Below are positions 34,571-42,625 of a DNA stretch of 64,000 nt, in pieces. Numbering within the stretch: the stretch's first letter is position 1; each line of letters begins with the position of its first letter. The stretch is from positions 1 through 64,000 of the forward strand of contig CAYLQA010000008.1 of the NCBI GenBank assembly GCA_964385695.1. Reading direction: 5' to 3'. Below the pieces are notes generated by a model. That model was given only the letters and a program-made list of their open reading frames with translations, was not told the DNA's origin and made no database searches. Source of the stretch: CAYLQA01 sp964385695 (GTDB lineage: Bacteria; Desulfobacterota; Desulfobulbia; Desulfobulbales; Desulfurivibrionaceae). The position numbers and the translations under genes were made by a program.

Positions 34571-35596
34571 ACCGCCTATCCGGGACATCCGGCCATGGCA
34601 GTTGCCCTTTTGGGGCTGGGATTCCAGGTTATGGCCCTTGGGTTTGTTCTGGGTCGTTGTAAAAAGCAGCTTGCGGATCTCATCATCCGAGGCACCTTGC
34701 CGAATGCTTGTTTTCAAATCCGTCTCCTCATCTGTAAGCAGACACGAACGCAACTTTCCTTCCGATGTCAGGCGCAGCCTGTTGCAGCGGTCACAGAAAT
34801 GATGACTGATCGGGCTGATAAAGCCCACACTGCCCTTGGCAGCGGGTAAGCAAAAGATCCTGGCCGGCCCATCCATCCGCCGCGCCAGTACCGGGGTCAG
34901 CTCCCCAAGCTCACTTGAAATCCTATCTTTGATGTCCTGAGAAGAGATATACCTGCCCTTTTCCCACACCGAGTCCTCACCAATGGGCATGAACTCGATA
35001 AAACGAACCTGCATTGCGGTTTCAACGGTGAGACGGGCAAAATCCACAAACTCATCATCGTTCACCCCGTTCAGGGCTACAACATTGAGCTTGAGGGGAG
35101 CAAAGCCAAGTTCCTCGGCCTTTTTAATCCCGGCCCAGACCTTGGCAAAGGCATCCACGCCGGTGATCTCGTGAAATTTTTCAGGCTGCATGGTATCCAG
35201 GCTGATATTGAGCTTGCGAATACCCGCCTGCCACAGCTCATCGGCATACTTTTCAAGCAAAACGCCGTTGGTGGTTAAGCGCACATCCTTGAGGCCGTCA
35301 AGAGCGGCCAGCTCTTTTATAAAGGAGAGAACACCACGCCGGACAAGGGGCTCGCCACCGGTGAGACGTACCTTCCTTATGCCCATACCAACGGCCAGAC
35401 GCGCTACACGCAGGATCTCCTCATAGGTTAAAAGATCCTCATGCCTGAGCTTTTCGCAAGTGTGCTGCGGTGTGCAATACAGGCAACGCAGGTTGCAATG
35501 GTCGGTCAGAGAAATACGAAGATAGCTGATCGAGCGATCAAACAGATCTATCAGCTGCTCATTGTCTTTTGATGGGGGGATGTTTTCCTGGCTCAC
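34568..35596 (-). CDS. moaA: GTP 3',8-cyclase (molybdenum cofactor synthesis)
   Basis: A 342-residue radical-SAM enzyme that begins molybdenum cofactor synthesis. The N-terminal [4Fe-4S] site is CNLRCLYC (CX3CX2C), followed by RLTGGEPLVR. The second cluster comes from CDRCNRLRL and the later C in LRSCLL. The essential C-terminal GG is present in MSRIGG. The cofactor would serve the molybdopterin oxidoreductase at 14-16 kb. Its end is part of the convergent palindrome with pheA. Confidence 0.96.
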   Translation of the reverse strand: MSQENIPPSKDNEQLIDLFDRSISYLRISLTDHCNLRCLYCTPQHTCEKLRHEDLLTYEEILRVARLAVGMGIRKVRLTGGEPLVRRGVLSFIKELAALDGLKDVRLTTNGVLLEKYADELWQAGIRKLNISLDTMQPEKFHEITGVDAFAKVWAGIKKAEELGFAPLKLNVVALNGVNDDEFVDFARLTVETAMQVRFIEFMPIGEDSVWEKGRYISSQDIKDRISSELGELTPVLARRMDGPARIFCLPAAKGSVGFISPISHHFCDRCNRLRLTSEGKLRSCLLTDEETDLKTSIRQGASDDEIRKLLFTTTQNKPKGHNLESQPQKGNCHGRMSRIGG

Positions 35597-35620
35597 AACT
35601 GCTCAATATCTATTTATACC

Positions 35621-35815
35621 TTAACCCCTGAAAGCCTCGGTCTTTTTCTTAAAGGTTACAGCTTTGCTTTTTTCTATTATTCCTGCTAAAAAGCTCTTTC
35701 CGATAATTTGACCGGAAATTGAAACTCCCCGCGGCAGATAAGCACCCTGAAGGGCATAAACTTCGACTTCGAGCTGCGGAGTATGCGTTTCGCTTTGCAT
35801 GTTCAGGTGAAACAT
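35621..35815 (-). CDS. Possible small protein upstream of moaA
   Basis: A 64-residue frame on the moaA strand, 24 bp upstream of moaA. The predicted sequence (MFHLNMQSETHTPQLEVEVY...) is mixed and soluble, with a beta-rich middle and a lysine-rich end, and its codon choice resembles the neighbouring genes. An aaggag lies about 13 bases upstream of the ATG, farther than ideal. I recognise no family. A second frame overlaps it at 35649-35846 and is less protein-like. Confidence 0.35.
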   Translation of the reverse strand: MFHLNMQSETHTPQLEVEVYALQGAYLPRGVSISGQIIGKSFLAGIIEKSKAVTFKKKTEAFRG

Positions 35816-35896
35816 AGACTTTAAGACTCTCCTTGCTGTTCGTCAATATGCAAATTGCCGCGCACTGGGAATGGACACACTTTTTATATCGAACCT

Positions 35897-36946
35897 ATGC
35901 TGATTTTAGGAATTGAAAGCTCCTGCGACGAAACCGCTGCCGCTGTTATGCGCGATGATCAGGAGTTGCTTGCCAATATCATCGATTCGCAGATTGACCT
36001 GCACGGTAAATACGGGGGAGTTGTGCCGGAACTTGCCTCACGCAAGCATCTTGAAAACATCTACCCGGTGATCAACGCCGCACTGGACACTGCCGGCGTA
36101 GGCTGGGATGAGATAGACGGTATGGCTGTAACCCAAGGGCCGGGCTTGATAGGCTCGTTACTGATTGGGCTCTCCTTTGCCAAGGCTGTCTCGTTTGTAC
36201 GGGGCATCCCCTATGTGGGTGTGGACCATATCAGCGGCCATTTGCTTTCCCCGTTTCTGGAGGAAGACAAACCAACCTTTCCATACATTGCCCTGATCGC
36301 CTCGGGTGGCCACTCCAGCATTTTCTTGGTTGAAGACACCTCAACCTATTCCCTGCTCGGCAGAACAAGAGATGATGCAGCAGGAGAAGCGTTCGACAAG
36401 GTAGCCAAGCTTTTAGAGCTTGATTACCCCGGCGGTCCGGTGGTGAGCAAACTTGCTAGCGAGGGTGACAACAAGGCCATTAACTTTCCAAGGGCATGGC
36501 TGGGTAAAGATAACCTTGACTTCAGTTTTAGCGGCCTGAAAACCGCCGTGGCAAACTTTGTTCATCAAAAGAAACAAAAGGATCTGCCTCTGCCCATTGC
36601 AGACATCTGTGCCTCCTTTCAAGAGGCAGTGGTTGATGTGCTGGTCAAAAAAGCTGTCCAGGCAGCCCAGGACCACAACATCCGCCAGCTGGTGCTGGGA
36701 GGAGGTGTGGCGGCAAACCCACGCTTACGCGAATGCCTGGATCAACGCGCATCCTCAAAGAGCATCAAGACATTCATGCCCTCCCCTCGCTTTTGTACTG
36801 ACAATGCTGCCATGATTGCCTTGGCCGGTTATTACCGCTTTAAGGATCTGGCCACGACCTCCTTTGAGATGGATGTTTACTCGCGTAGCCAATTCGTGCA
36901 TACTGGCGGCAAGAAGAGCAAACACACCTACGGCCCAAGTCTATAA
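35897..36946 (+). CDS. tsaD: tRNA N6-adenosine threonylcarbamoyltransferase
   Basis: TsaD transfers the threonylcarbamoyl group to A37 of ANN-decoding tRNAs. The 349-residue protein starts MLILGIESSCDETAAAV; the metal-site histidines are in VDHISGHLLSP, with ASGGHSSIF and GGGVAANPRLR also diagnostic. The ATG at 35897 gives the family-normal N-terminus; an in-frame TTG at 35855 would add 14 residues. It is the first of four plus-strand genes with short spacers (DUF2062, rsmA and an alcohol dehydrogenase). Confidence 0.95.
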   Translation: MLILGIESSCDETAAAVMRDDQELLANIIDSQIDLHGKYGGVVPELASRKHLENIYPVINAALDTAGVGWDEIDGMAVTQGPGLIGSLLIGLSFAKAVSFVRGIPYVGVDHISGHLLSPFLEEDKPTFPYIALIASGGHSSIFLVEDTSTYSLLGRTRDDAAGEAFDKVAKLLELDYPGGPVVSKLASEGDNKAINFPRAWLGKDNLDFSFSGLKTAVANFVHQKKQKDLPLPIADICASFQEAVVDVLVKKAVQAAQDHNIRQLVLGGGVAANPRLRECLDQRASSKSIKTFMPSPRFCTDNAAMIALAGYYRFKDLATTSFEMDVYSRSQFVHTGGKKSKHTYGPSL

Positions 36947-36957
36947 CAACCTTTCTT

Positions 36958-37458
36958 ATGAAACCGCATCGTACAGCAAAATATTATTACCTGCGCTTTA
37001 TGCGCCTCAAGGGCGACCCGGCCACCCTGGCCCGCGGGGTGGCGGTGGGACTTTTTGTTGGTGTCACCCCGACCATTCCCTTGCATACCACCGGGGTCAT
37101 CTGTTTTAGCGCAATCTTTCGCGGCAATATCTTTGCGGGCCTTATCGCCTCTGTGGCTATCAGCAACCCAGTTACCTGGCTCCCCCAATATTATCTTTCC
37201 TGGCTCATCGGTGATATCATGTTGCCGAATCGACTGACCTGGGAAAGAATCAAGGAACTGCTCGAGTTCCTTACCTCGGGAGCGGGACTGAAACCCGGGC
37301 TTGTGGCAATCGGTGAGCTTGGCATTGACGCCATCATGGTTATGCTTGTCGGTGGAGTCATTCTGGCAATTCCCTTTACTGTGGTTGGCTACATCTATTC
37401 CTTACGTTTTTTCAAAAGAATCAGGCAAGTCCGCCGTAAAAAGCACATTTTGAACTGA
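36958..37458 (+). CDS. DUF2062 membrane protein
   Basis: A 166-residue membrane protein with four hydrophobic helices. The segment GDPATLARGVAVGLFVGVTP followed by ISNPVTW is the DUF2062 signature. The positively charged ends (MKPHRTAK..., RIRQVRRKKHILN) suggest cytoplasmic termini. The function of DUF2062 is unknown. It lies 11 bp after tsaD and 5 bp before rsmA, so it is part of that operon. Confidence 0.88.
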   Translation: MKPHRTAKYYYLRFMRLKGDPATLARGVAVGLFVGVTPTIPLHTTGVICFSAIFRGNIFAGLIASVAISNPVTWLPQYYLSWLIGDIMLPNRLTWERIKELLEFLTSGAGLKPGLVAIGELGIDAIMVMLVGGVILAIPFTVVGYIYSLRFFKRIRQVRRKKHILN

Positions 37459-37463
37459 CCACC

Positions 37464-38321
37464 ATGTGTCCAAGCCCAGCCATAAAGAAGATCCTCCAGG
37501 AACAAAAACTTGCGCCAAGCAAAAAACTGGGGCAGAACTTTCTCATTAATGAACAGACCTCAAAGCGGATTGTGCAGTGCGCCGGTGTAGGAGAGGAAGA
37601 TACTGTTGTCGAGTTGGGGGTTGGTCTGGGTTCTTTAACCCAGCCTTTGGCGCAAAGTGTAAAACACATTATCGGCCTTGAGATCGACCGCGGCATTATC
37701 CAGTTTCATGAAGAAGAGCAAGACCTGCCCGACAATGTCGAACTCTTTCACCAGGACCTGCTGAGCGCTGATTACCACTCTCTGGCCAAACGCTGCAAGG
37801 GACGGCTCAAGATCATGGCCAACCTTCCCTACTCCATTACCAACCCTTTGCTTTTTAAGTTGATTGAACACCGAGAGTCGCTGAGTTGGGCCGTGTTGAT
37901 GCTGCAAAAGGAGGTGGGCCAACGCCTTACTGCGGCTAAGGACAGCAAGCAGTACGGTGTGCTTTCCGTCCTGCTGGCAAGTTGCGCCTCAGTGGAGACC
38001 TTGCTCCATGTTGGCCCGGGCAATTTTCACCCTCGACCCAAGGTTGATTCCGTGGTGGTCAAGATCACCTTTGACCCAAAGCCGAGCCGGGTAGAGAAAC
38101 TTCCTGATTTTGATTATGAACTTTTTGCCAAGTTGGTCAACGGGGCCTTTCGGCAACGTCGCAAGACCCTTGTCAATGCCTTGGCAGCAGCCCAGGTCAG
38201 GGGACTCGGCAAACCAGAGATCACCGCTGTACTCAATTCCGTATCTATCTCCCCAAAGGCACGGGCGGAAAACCTTCTGGCCGAAGATTATATCGCCATT
38301 GCCAACAAGCTGAATGAATAA
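37464..38321 (+). CDS. rsmA: 16S rRNA (adenine1518/1519-N6)-dimethyltransferase
   Basis: A 285-residue KsgA/RsmA methyltransferase that dimethylates two adenines near the 3' end of 16S rRNA. It has LGQNFLINEQTSKRIV, SAM motif VVELGVGLGSLTQPLA, EIDRGII and the catalytic NLPYSITNPLLF. The C-terminal helical domain with FRQRRKTLVNAL is complete. It follows DUF2062 by 5 bp. Confidence 0.96.
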   Translation: MCPSPAIKKILQEQKLAPSKKLGQNFLINEQTSKRIVQCAGVGEEDTVVELGVGLGSLTQPLAQSVKHIIGLEIDRGIIQFHEEEQDLPDNVELFHQDLLSADYHSLAKRCKGRLKIMANLPYSITNPLLFKLIEHRESLSWAVLMLQKEVGQRLTAAKDSKQYGVLSVLLASCASVETLLHVGPGNFHPRPKVDSVVVKITFDPKPSRVEKLPDFDYELFAKLVNGAFRQRRKTLVNALAAAQVRGLGKPEITAVLNSVSISPKARAENLLAEDYIAIANKLNE

Positions 38322-38327
38322 CACCCC

Positions 38328-39646
38328 ATGAGAAGCTTTGTCTTTGAAAGCCCGACAAAGGTCATTTTCGGTAAAAACTCCCTTCCCAAACTTGGAGCGC
38401 AGTGCAGGCAAATCGGCAATAAAGTCTTGTGGGTCTATGGCCAACAAAGCCTCAAGCAAAACAACACCTATAAGCACATCCGGCAGTCACTGGCAGATTC
38501 CAACCTTACAATTTTCGAGCATGGGGGCGTCCAGCCCAACCCGACAACCTCCCCTGTCCGGCAGGGGATCGAGTTAGCAAGGGCACATAATATTCAGCTT
38601 ATTCTTGGCACTGGCGGCGGCAGTGTAATGGATACCGCAAAGGCCATAGCCGCAGGTGCGCTGGCCGAACATGATGTGTGGCAGCTTTTCCGCGGGAAAA
38701 AAGGCATACGCCAGGCCTTGCCCGTCATCACTGTTCCCACAGTGGCCGGTTCCGGCTCAGAAACTAACTCCGGCATGGTGCTGACCAATGATGAAAGCCG
38801 GATCAAACTCGGCATCGGCAACAAATGTCTTTTTCCCAAGGTTGCCATCTTGGATCCGACACTCACCTTTTCCGTGCCCCAATCCCTTACCGCCACTGGC
38901 GCAGTGGACACCCTCTGTCATCTGCTGGAATTTTACTTCAACCGGGAAGAGGAATACTCCCCCTTGCAGGACCACTACAGCGAAGCAATCATGACAACGG
39001 TTATGGAGAGCGCGCCTGTTGCCCTTACACACCCGAAAGACTACGATGCCCGGGCAAATCTGATGTGGGCAAGTTCCTTGGCCTTAAACGGCCTTTCCTC
39101 GGCAGGACTTGGCTGGGTTGGCTTCCCCATNNNNNNNNNNNNNNNNNNNNNNNNNNNNNNNNNNNNNNNNNNNNNNNNNNNNNNNNNNNNNNNNNNNNNN
39201 NNNNNNNNNNNNNNNNNNNNNNNNNNNNNNCCTTGGCCTTAAACGGCCTTTCCTCGGCAGGACTTGGCTGGGTTGGCTTCCCCATACACATGATTGAGCA
39301 TGCCATCAGCGGCAGGTATGAAACCTCGCATGGGGCCGGTCTTGCCGCTCTATTGAGAGGCTGGCTCAACTTCCAGCGGGATCACATTGAACCACGCCTG
39401 GCCATGTTTTCCAGGCGCGTACTGAAAGTGCGGGAGGGATCTTGTGCAGACGTTGCCACACATGGCATTGATGAACTTATGGTATGGCTGAGGCGTATGA
39501 ACTTGCCTTCCAGCTTAACGGAACTGAACATTCCCAGAGATGATATCCCAAAAATCGCCAAACATGCACTTACGCAGGCGAAGCTATGGCGCTTGCGGGA
39601 TTACGATGAGGATAAAATCACGGCCATACTTGCAAACTCTTACTGA
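38328..39646 (+). CDS. Iron-containing alcohol dehydrogenase, split by an assembly gap
   Basis: A group III (Fe-dependent) alcohol dehydrogenase. The N-terminal NAD(P) domain has GTGGGSVMDTAKAIA and TVPTVAGSGSETN, and the metal-binding part has GAVDTLCHLLEFY, IHMIEHAISGRY and SHGAGLAALL. As written, the frame is interrupted by 100 N (39131-39230), but the 55 bp before and after the gap are identical. Deleting the N block and one copy restores one uninterrupted frame of 387 residues, the normal family length, so the gene is intact. The substrate cannot be told. It ends with a 7-bp convergent overlap with the DUF3108 gene. Confidence 0.92.
39076..39285. repeat. 55-bp exact duplication flanking a 100-N scaffold gap
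   Basis: Positions 39076-39130 and 39231-39285 are identical over 55 bp and border exactly 100 unknown bases. A fixed 100-N block and a duplication running flush to both gap edges are the mark of two contigs that overlap but were scaffolded instead of merged. The reading frame agrees with collapsing the pair. Confidence 0.95.
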
Positions 39647-40476
39647 TCCAGAACTTTTTTAAATACAGGATTGCCCTTCGGCCCCTGGTACTCTACCAAA
39701 CGGGCTGTGAGTGAACCAATGACTATTTTTGCTTTGATCTGCAACGGAATCCGGTACACATCATCGGTCAGCCATATCTGAGGGTCACCCATTTTTTCAT
39801 ATTGGCCCTTGAAGGTAAGATGGGGCTGCAGCACAAGCGTTTTGTGCTCGCCAAAATCTGTTTTGAACATCTCCCGCGACTCGACTGTGACCCTTATCTC
39901 ATGCCTTTTTTTATCAGCAAAGGTGGGTACCAAGGCGGATTTTTGATCATGAAAGGCCAAAACCCTCAGATAAAGAAATGATGAAAACTCATTATGGACA
40001 CTGCCGGAAAGGTCATAGGTCCGAGGTGGCTCGTCATTTTTATAATAGGAAACCGTATAATTCTCCTGGTCATAAATCGTCTTTTTAATGTTTTTTCTCG
40101 CCCCTTCATTCTGATCCACATCCATCCGCACAGGCACACGGTTTTTACCCACAACCACGGTACGAAAGAGATCCTCCACCGGATAAAACACCCCCAACAG
40201 GCCAGCTGTTTTGGCCTCTACCTTAAAATAAAACAGCTCGCTCTCATCAGGATCTTTTTCCACTTTCATCCGCAACTCCCCAGCCTTTAGCCCCAACCAG
40301 TCCACCTCAAAAACAAGCGTTTCCCCTCCCTGATACGCCGAGAGCAAAAGGGTTTTATCTGCTGGGGTAGCTTCTTCAGCCAATAATAATGGATGGGTAA
40401 ATACGGAAAAGATCCCCAAAAACAACCAAACAACACAGTATTTTTTAAGTATTTTAATATGGACCACCACTTGCAA
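39640..40476 (-). CDS. DUF3108 periplasmic/secreted protein
   Basis: A protein of about 278 residues with a hydrophobic signal sequence (VVWLFLGIFSVF, about 15-32) and a mature beta-rich domain of the DUF3108 type (GETLVFEVDWLGLKAGEL near the start, AKIVIGSLTARLVEY near the end). DUF3108 proteins are envelope proteins of unknown function that are distantly like LolA/outer-membrane lipid carriers in fold. The start is uncertain: the frame opens with TTG at 40476 and two GTG codons follow. It is convergent with, and overlaps by 7 bp, the alcohol dehydrogenase. Confidence 0.8.
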   Translation of the reverse strand: MQVVVHIKILKKYCVVWLFLGIFSVFTHPLLLAEEATPADKTLLLSAYQGGETLVFEVDWLGLKAGELRMKVEKDPDESELFYFKVEAKTAGLLGVFYPVEDLFRTVVVGKNRVPVRMDVDQNEGARKNIKKTIYDQENYTVSYYKNDEPPRTYDLSGSVHNEFSSFLYLRVLAFHDQKSALVPTFADKKRHEIRVTVESREMFKTDFGEHKTLVLQPHLTFKGQYEKMGDPQIWLTDDVYRIPLQIKAKIVIGSLTARLVEYQGPKGNPVFKKVLDQ

Positions 40477-40591
40477 CTATTTGATCTTACGTGATTTTAC
40501 CCAACCAACACATGCCGAAAAGCATACCGTATTTTTTTCTGTATTTTTTCACACCATTTCGATAAGGTAAAACAAAGAGACTTAATTATAC

Positions 40592-40655
40592 CACGTTGTG
40601 GTGCTTGGGTGCAGCTCACAACGACTCCTACAACGTGTCGAGAGGGGACGGAGTC
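40592..40655 (+). promoter_or_regulatory. Structured leader with possible pseudoknot hiding the ribosome binding site
   Basis: Three pairings are possible. cacgttgt (40592-40599) with acaacgtg (40630-40637) makes an 8-bp stem. cgttgtg (40594-40600) with cacaacg (40617-40623) is a 7-bp alternative that excludes the first. gactcc (40623-40628) with ggagtc (40650-40655) covers the ribosome binding site right before the ATG at 40656. The first and third together form an H-type pseudoknot. This is a fold for a regulatory leader, not proof of one. Confidence 0.45.
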
Positions 40656-41006
40656 ATGGCAGCGGAAAAATTTTCCAAACACATCAGTCAGCAAGAAATC
40701 AACTACCCGATTTACGAAAAGGCCGTAAAAAGGATTCGCCATGAACTTGCACATGGACGAACCTATGACCAGGCCTGCGACACCCTTACCGACCTTGATC
40801 ATGAGATGAGAACCTTCATCAAGGAAGATTTTCTTAAAATCCTCATTGCCGAAGAACATTTCGGAGCCGGTCAGGAGATACCGGACATGGCTCTTGTACT
40901 CGGTCTGCCATGCGAAAAGATTGAGGCCTCCATGCTCGACCTGCTACACGACATGGTCTACGAGTCATCTCAGTTTAACATGTTCGACAACCCGGCCATA
41001 CACTAG
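40656..41006 (+). CDS. Conserved-looking hypothetical protein with structured leader
   Basis: A predicted 116-residue, all-helical, acidic cytoplasmic protein (MAAEKFSKHISQQEINYP... to MFDNPAIH). It has no signal peptide, membrane helix or cysteine cluster; cysteines are scattered. I do not recognise the family. The ATG at 40656 is preferred to the upstream in-frame ATG at 40596 because ggag lies just before it and the upstream part falls in the structured leader. A long terminator-like hairpin follows 22 bp after the stop. Confidence 0.65.
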   Translation: MAAEKFSKHISQQEINYPIYEKAVKRIRHELAHGRTYDQACDTLTDLDHEMRTFIKEDFLKILIAEEHFGAGQEIPDMALVLGLPCEKIEASMLDLLHDMVYESSQFNMFDNPAIH

Positions 41007-41027
41007 CCAACACACAGCTCTTAGGTT

Positions 41028-41096
41028 AAAATCCTTTTCAGTAAGTGATTTACTCTTTATACAGAAGAGACATCTCTTACTGAAAAGGATTTTTTT
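41028..41096 (+). terminator. 18-bp perfect hairpin with T7 ending at the DUF166 start codon
   Basis: AAAATCCTTTTCAGTAAG (41028-41045) is the exact complement of 41076-41093, with a 30-base loop, and T7 (41090-41096) follows directly. By form it is a strong intrinsic terminator for the gene upstream. The right arm contains aaaagga, the only ribosome binding site for the ATG at 41097, so the same hairpin would also block translation of the next gene. Confidence 0.8.
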
Positions 41097-41753
41097 ATGG
41101 CTAACACCTCACCAACACCTGATAAAAATATCACAAGACTGGTCGTCTTCCAAGAACGTGGAAGCGGAACGGAAAAAATCAAAGGCATCCTCGAGTATGG
41201 TCATGACATTGTCATAAACCGTACCATTGATATTGACCAGCCCCTGCCTGACTTCATTGACGAACCTGAGGAATTTATCCAGGATGATTTTTCAGGTGAT
41301 TTGGTTCTCAGTTTCCTCAAGCACCCTGATTTGCTCGACTACCTGGCAACTCTCTGCCAGAAAAAAAATATCCCCCTGATTGCTTCAGGCAAAAAAACTG
41401 TTGGTGCCATCACCCCTTTTACCTGTTGTGGGCTTGGGCAACATAAAAACCTGGGCCAATATGGTTCTCAATTTGGTTTTCCCGAGCTGAATGTGGAACT
41501 CGACGATGAGGGGAAGATAAGTTATGCAGAGGTTGTGCGGGGTGCTTCCTGTGGCGCAACGTGGGAAGCTCTTAAAAAAATCATCGGCCTGACACTCGAT
41601 GAGGCGATTGTCGTATATGCCAGAGAGGTGCAGTATCTTTGCATAGCCGACCCGAGCGCTTTTGATCCGGTCAGCGGCAAAAGCTCAGTTCATTACGCTG
41701 GTCATGCGCACAGCGCAGCCCTAAAAAAAGGCGCGGGCCAGACAAAAAAATAG
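41097..41753 (+). CDS. DUF166-like protein
   Basis: A 218-residue protein that fits the DUF166 family, known mainly from methanogens and sulfate reducers and without assigned function. It starts with a Rossmann-like strand (ITRLVVFQERGSGTEKIKGI) and has conserved cysteines in FTCCGLG, GASCGATW and QYLCIADPS that could bind a metal or FeS cluster. The ribosome binding site lies inside a strong hairpin whose T-run touches the start codon. It is followed by a bidirectional terminator shared with zraP. Confidence 0.75.
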   Translation: MANTSPTPDKNITRLVVFQERGSGTEKIKGILEYGHDIVINRTIDIDQPLPDFIDEPEEFIQDDFSGDLVLSFLKHPDLLDYLATLCQKKNIPLIASGKKTVGAITPFTCCGLGQHKNLGQYGSQFGFPELNVELDDEGKISYAEVVRGASCGATWEALKKIIGLTLDEAIVVYAREVQYLCIADPSAFDPVSGKSSVHYAGHAHSAALKKGAGQTKK

Positions 41754-41778
41754 GCGGCTCTCCACTTGGAAAGCCGCC
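41744..41778 (-). terminator. Terminator between DUF166 and the ZraP-like gene
   Basis: GGCGGCT (41753-41759) pairs with AGCCGCC (41772-41778) with extra pairs toward the loop. On the minus strand it is followed by TA-T7, so it terminates zraP. On the plus strand it overlaps the DUF166 stop codon and lacks an immediate T-run. Confidence 0.8.
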
Positions 41779-41804
41779 CAGCAAGTTTAGATCATTTTTT
41801 TATT

Positions 41805-42236
41805 CTAGCGCCAGCCCCTATGATGCGGGCCATTGCCACCCATGCCATATCCACCACCAGGTCCGCCACAGTAACCAAAGCCACGACCGCCCTTCGTTAT
41901 ACCGGCCGCCTGTGCCTTTTTCTGCATCTGCTCACGCAGATCAAAAAGTTCCTCAGAAAGTTTGGCTGCCTTTTTCTCGTCCGGTTTTTCACTGCTTAAA
42001 ACAGCATTGAGCTCGGTCCGTTTTGCAAACATTTGTTTGCGCAGCTCGCTGTTTTCGTTGAAAAACTTTTCCTGCGCCCTGGCGGTCTCCTCATCAACCT
42101 GATAGCCATAGCCAGGCCCCATGCCGGAACCAGGACCCATGCCAGGACCACCGCCCCAAGGGCGTGCATCCGCTACCTGATAGCTTGCCATTCCGATGGT
42201 TGCCACTGCTGCGATTGCCAATAATGTCTTTTTCAT
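41805..42236 (-). CDS. zraP: ZraP/Spy-type periplasmic metal-stress chaperone
   Basis: A 143-residue periplasmic protein with a signal peptide (MKKTLLAIAAVATIGMASYQVADA). The mature part has a Gly/Met-rich start (GGGPGMGPGSGMGPGYGY), the helical Spy/CpxP core with LRKQMFAKRTELNAVLSSEKPD, and a Gly/His tail with one Cys (GYCGGPGGGYGMGG...HHRGWR). ZraP oligomers bind zinc and act as chaperones under metal or envelope stress. The divergent gene encodes a ZraS-like kinase, and a sigma-54-like promoter lies 64 bp upstream, as for E. coli zraP. Confidence 0.88.
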   Translation of the reverse strand: MKKTLLAIAAVATIGMASYQVADARPWGGGPGMGPGSGMGPGYGYQVDEETARAQEKFFNENSELRKQMFAKRTELNAVLSSEKPDEKKAAKLSEELFDLREQMQKKAQAAGITKGGRGFGYCGGPGGGYGMGGNGPHHRGWR

Positions 42237-42625
42237 TTCTGTTCCTCCAGTGTTGATTTATTTTGCTCAATTATTTTTGTCTGTTTGACTTCTTTTATTA
42301 TCAACTTCCGTGCCAACCGAGCAAAACAATCGATAACCACCTGAAATAACAATGCAATAAAAGGAAAACCTCCCTACAATCTTCCATACGAACATCCGCA
42401 CCTTCAACCAGTTGTATACTTTTTACTCAACCAGTCGTTCCGTTGGATACTTTTTATCCACCTTGCAAGAGCTAGCCATGCCTTTCAAGCATCACCTCCC
42501 AAAGAGTGCTCCCTCTACACGTCCAAAAAACATTTTTTTTATATAAGGATGCGCAGGAATAAAACTTGCTGCATTGAATGGATGATATCAGTAACTTAGA
42601 AGTGAAACTCTTTCCGGAGATACAG
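42237..42625. promoter_or_regulatory. zraP/zraS divergent control region with paired upstream sites
   Basis: Two related sites share ATACTTTTTA at 42416-42425 and 42447-42456, 31 bp apart (three helical turns). The second sits in a perfect inverted repeat TGGATA-N5-TATCCA (42444-42460), and the first in GTTG...CAAC (42411-42431). They lie about 100-160 bp upstream of the zraP sigma-54 promoter, right for enhancer sites of an NtrC-type regulator such as ZraR. The rest is AT-rich and empty. Confidence 0.55.
42300..42316 (-). promoter_or_regulatory. Candidate sigma-54 promoter of zraP
   Basis: On the minus strand TTGGCACGGAAGTTGAT matches the consensus TGGCACG-N4-TTGCW except for A instead of C at the -12 GC. 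It lies 64 bp upstream of the zraP ATG. Sigma-54 control agrees with the ZraSR system in enterobacteria. Confidence 0.6.

Noticed and set aside
39076..39285. A true tandem duplication inside the alcohol dehydrogenase
   Set aside because: The copies abut a fixed 100-N block and collapsing them gives an intact normal-length gene, so an assembly overlap explains them.
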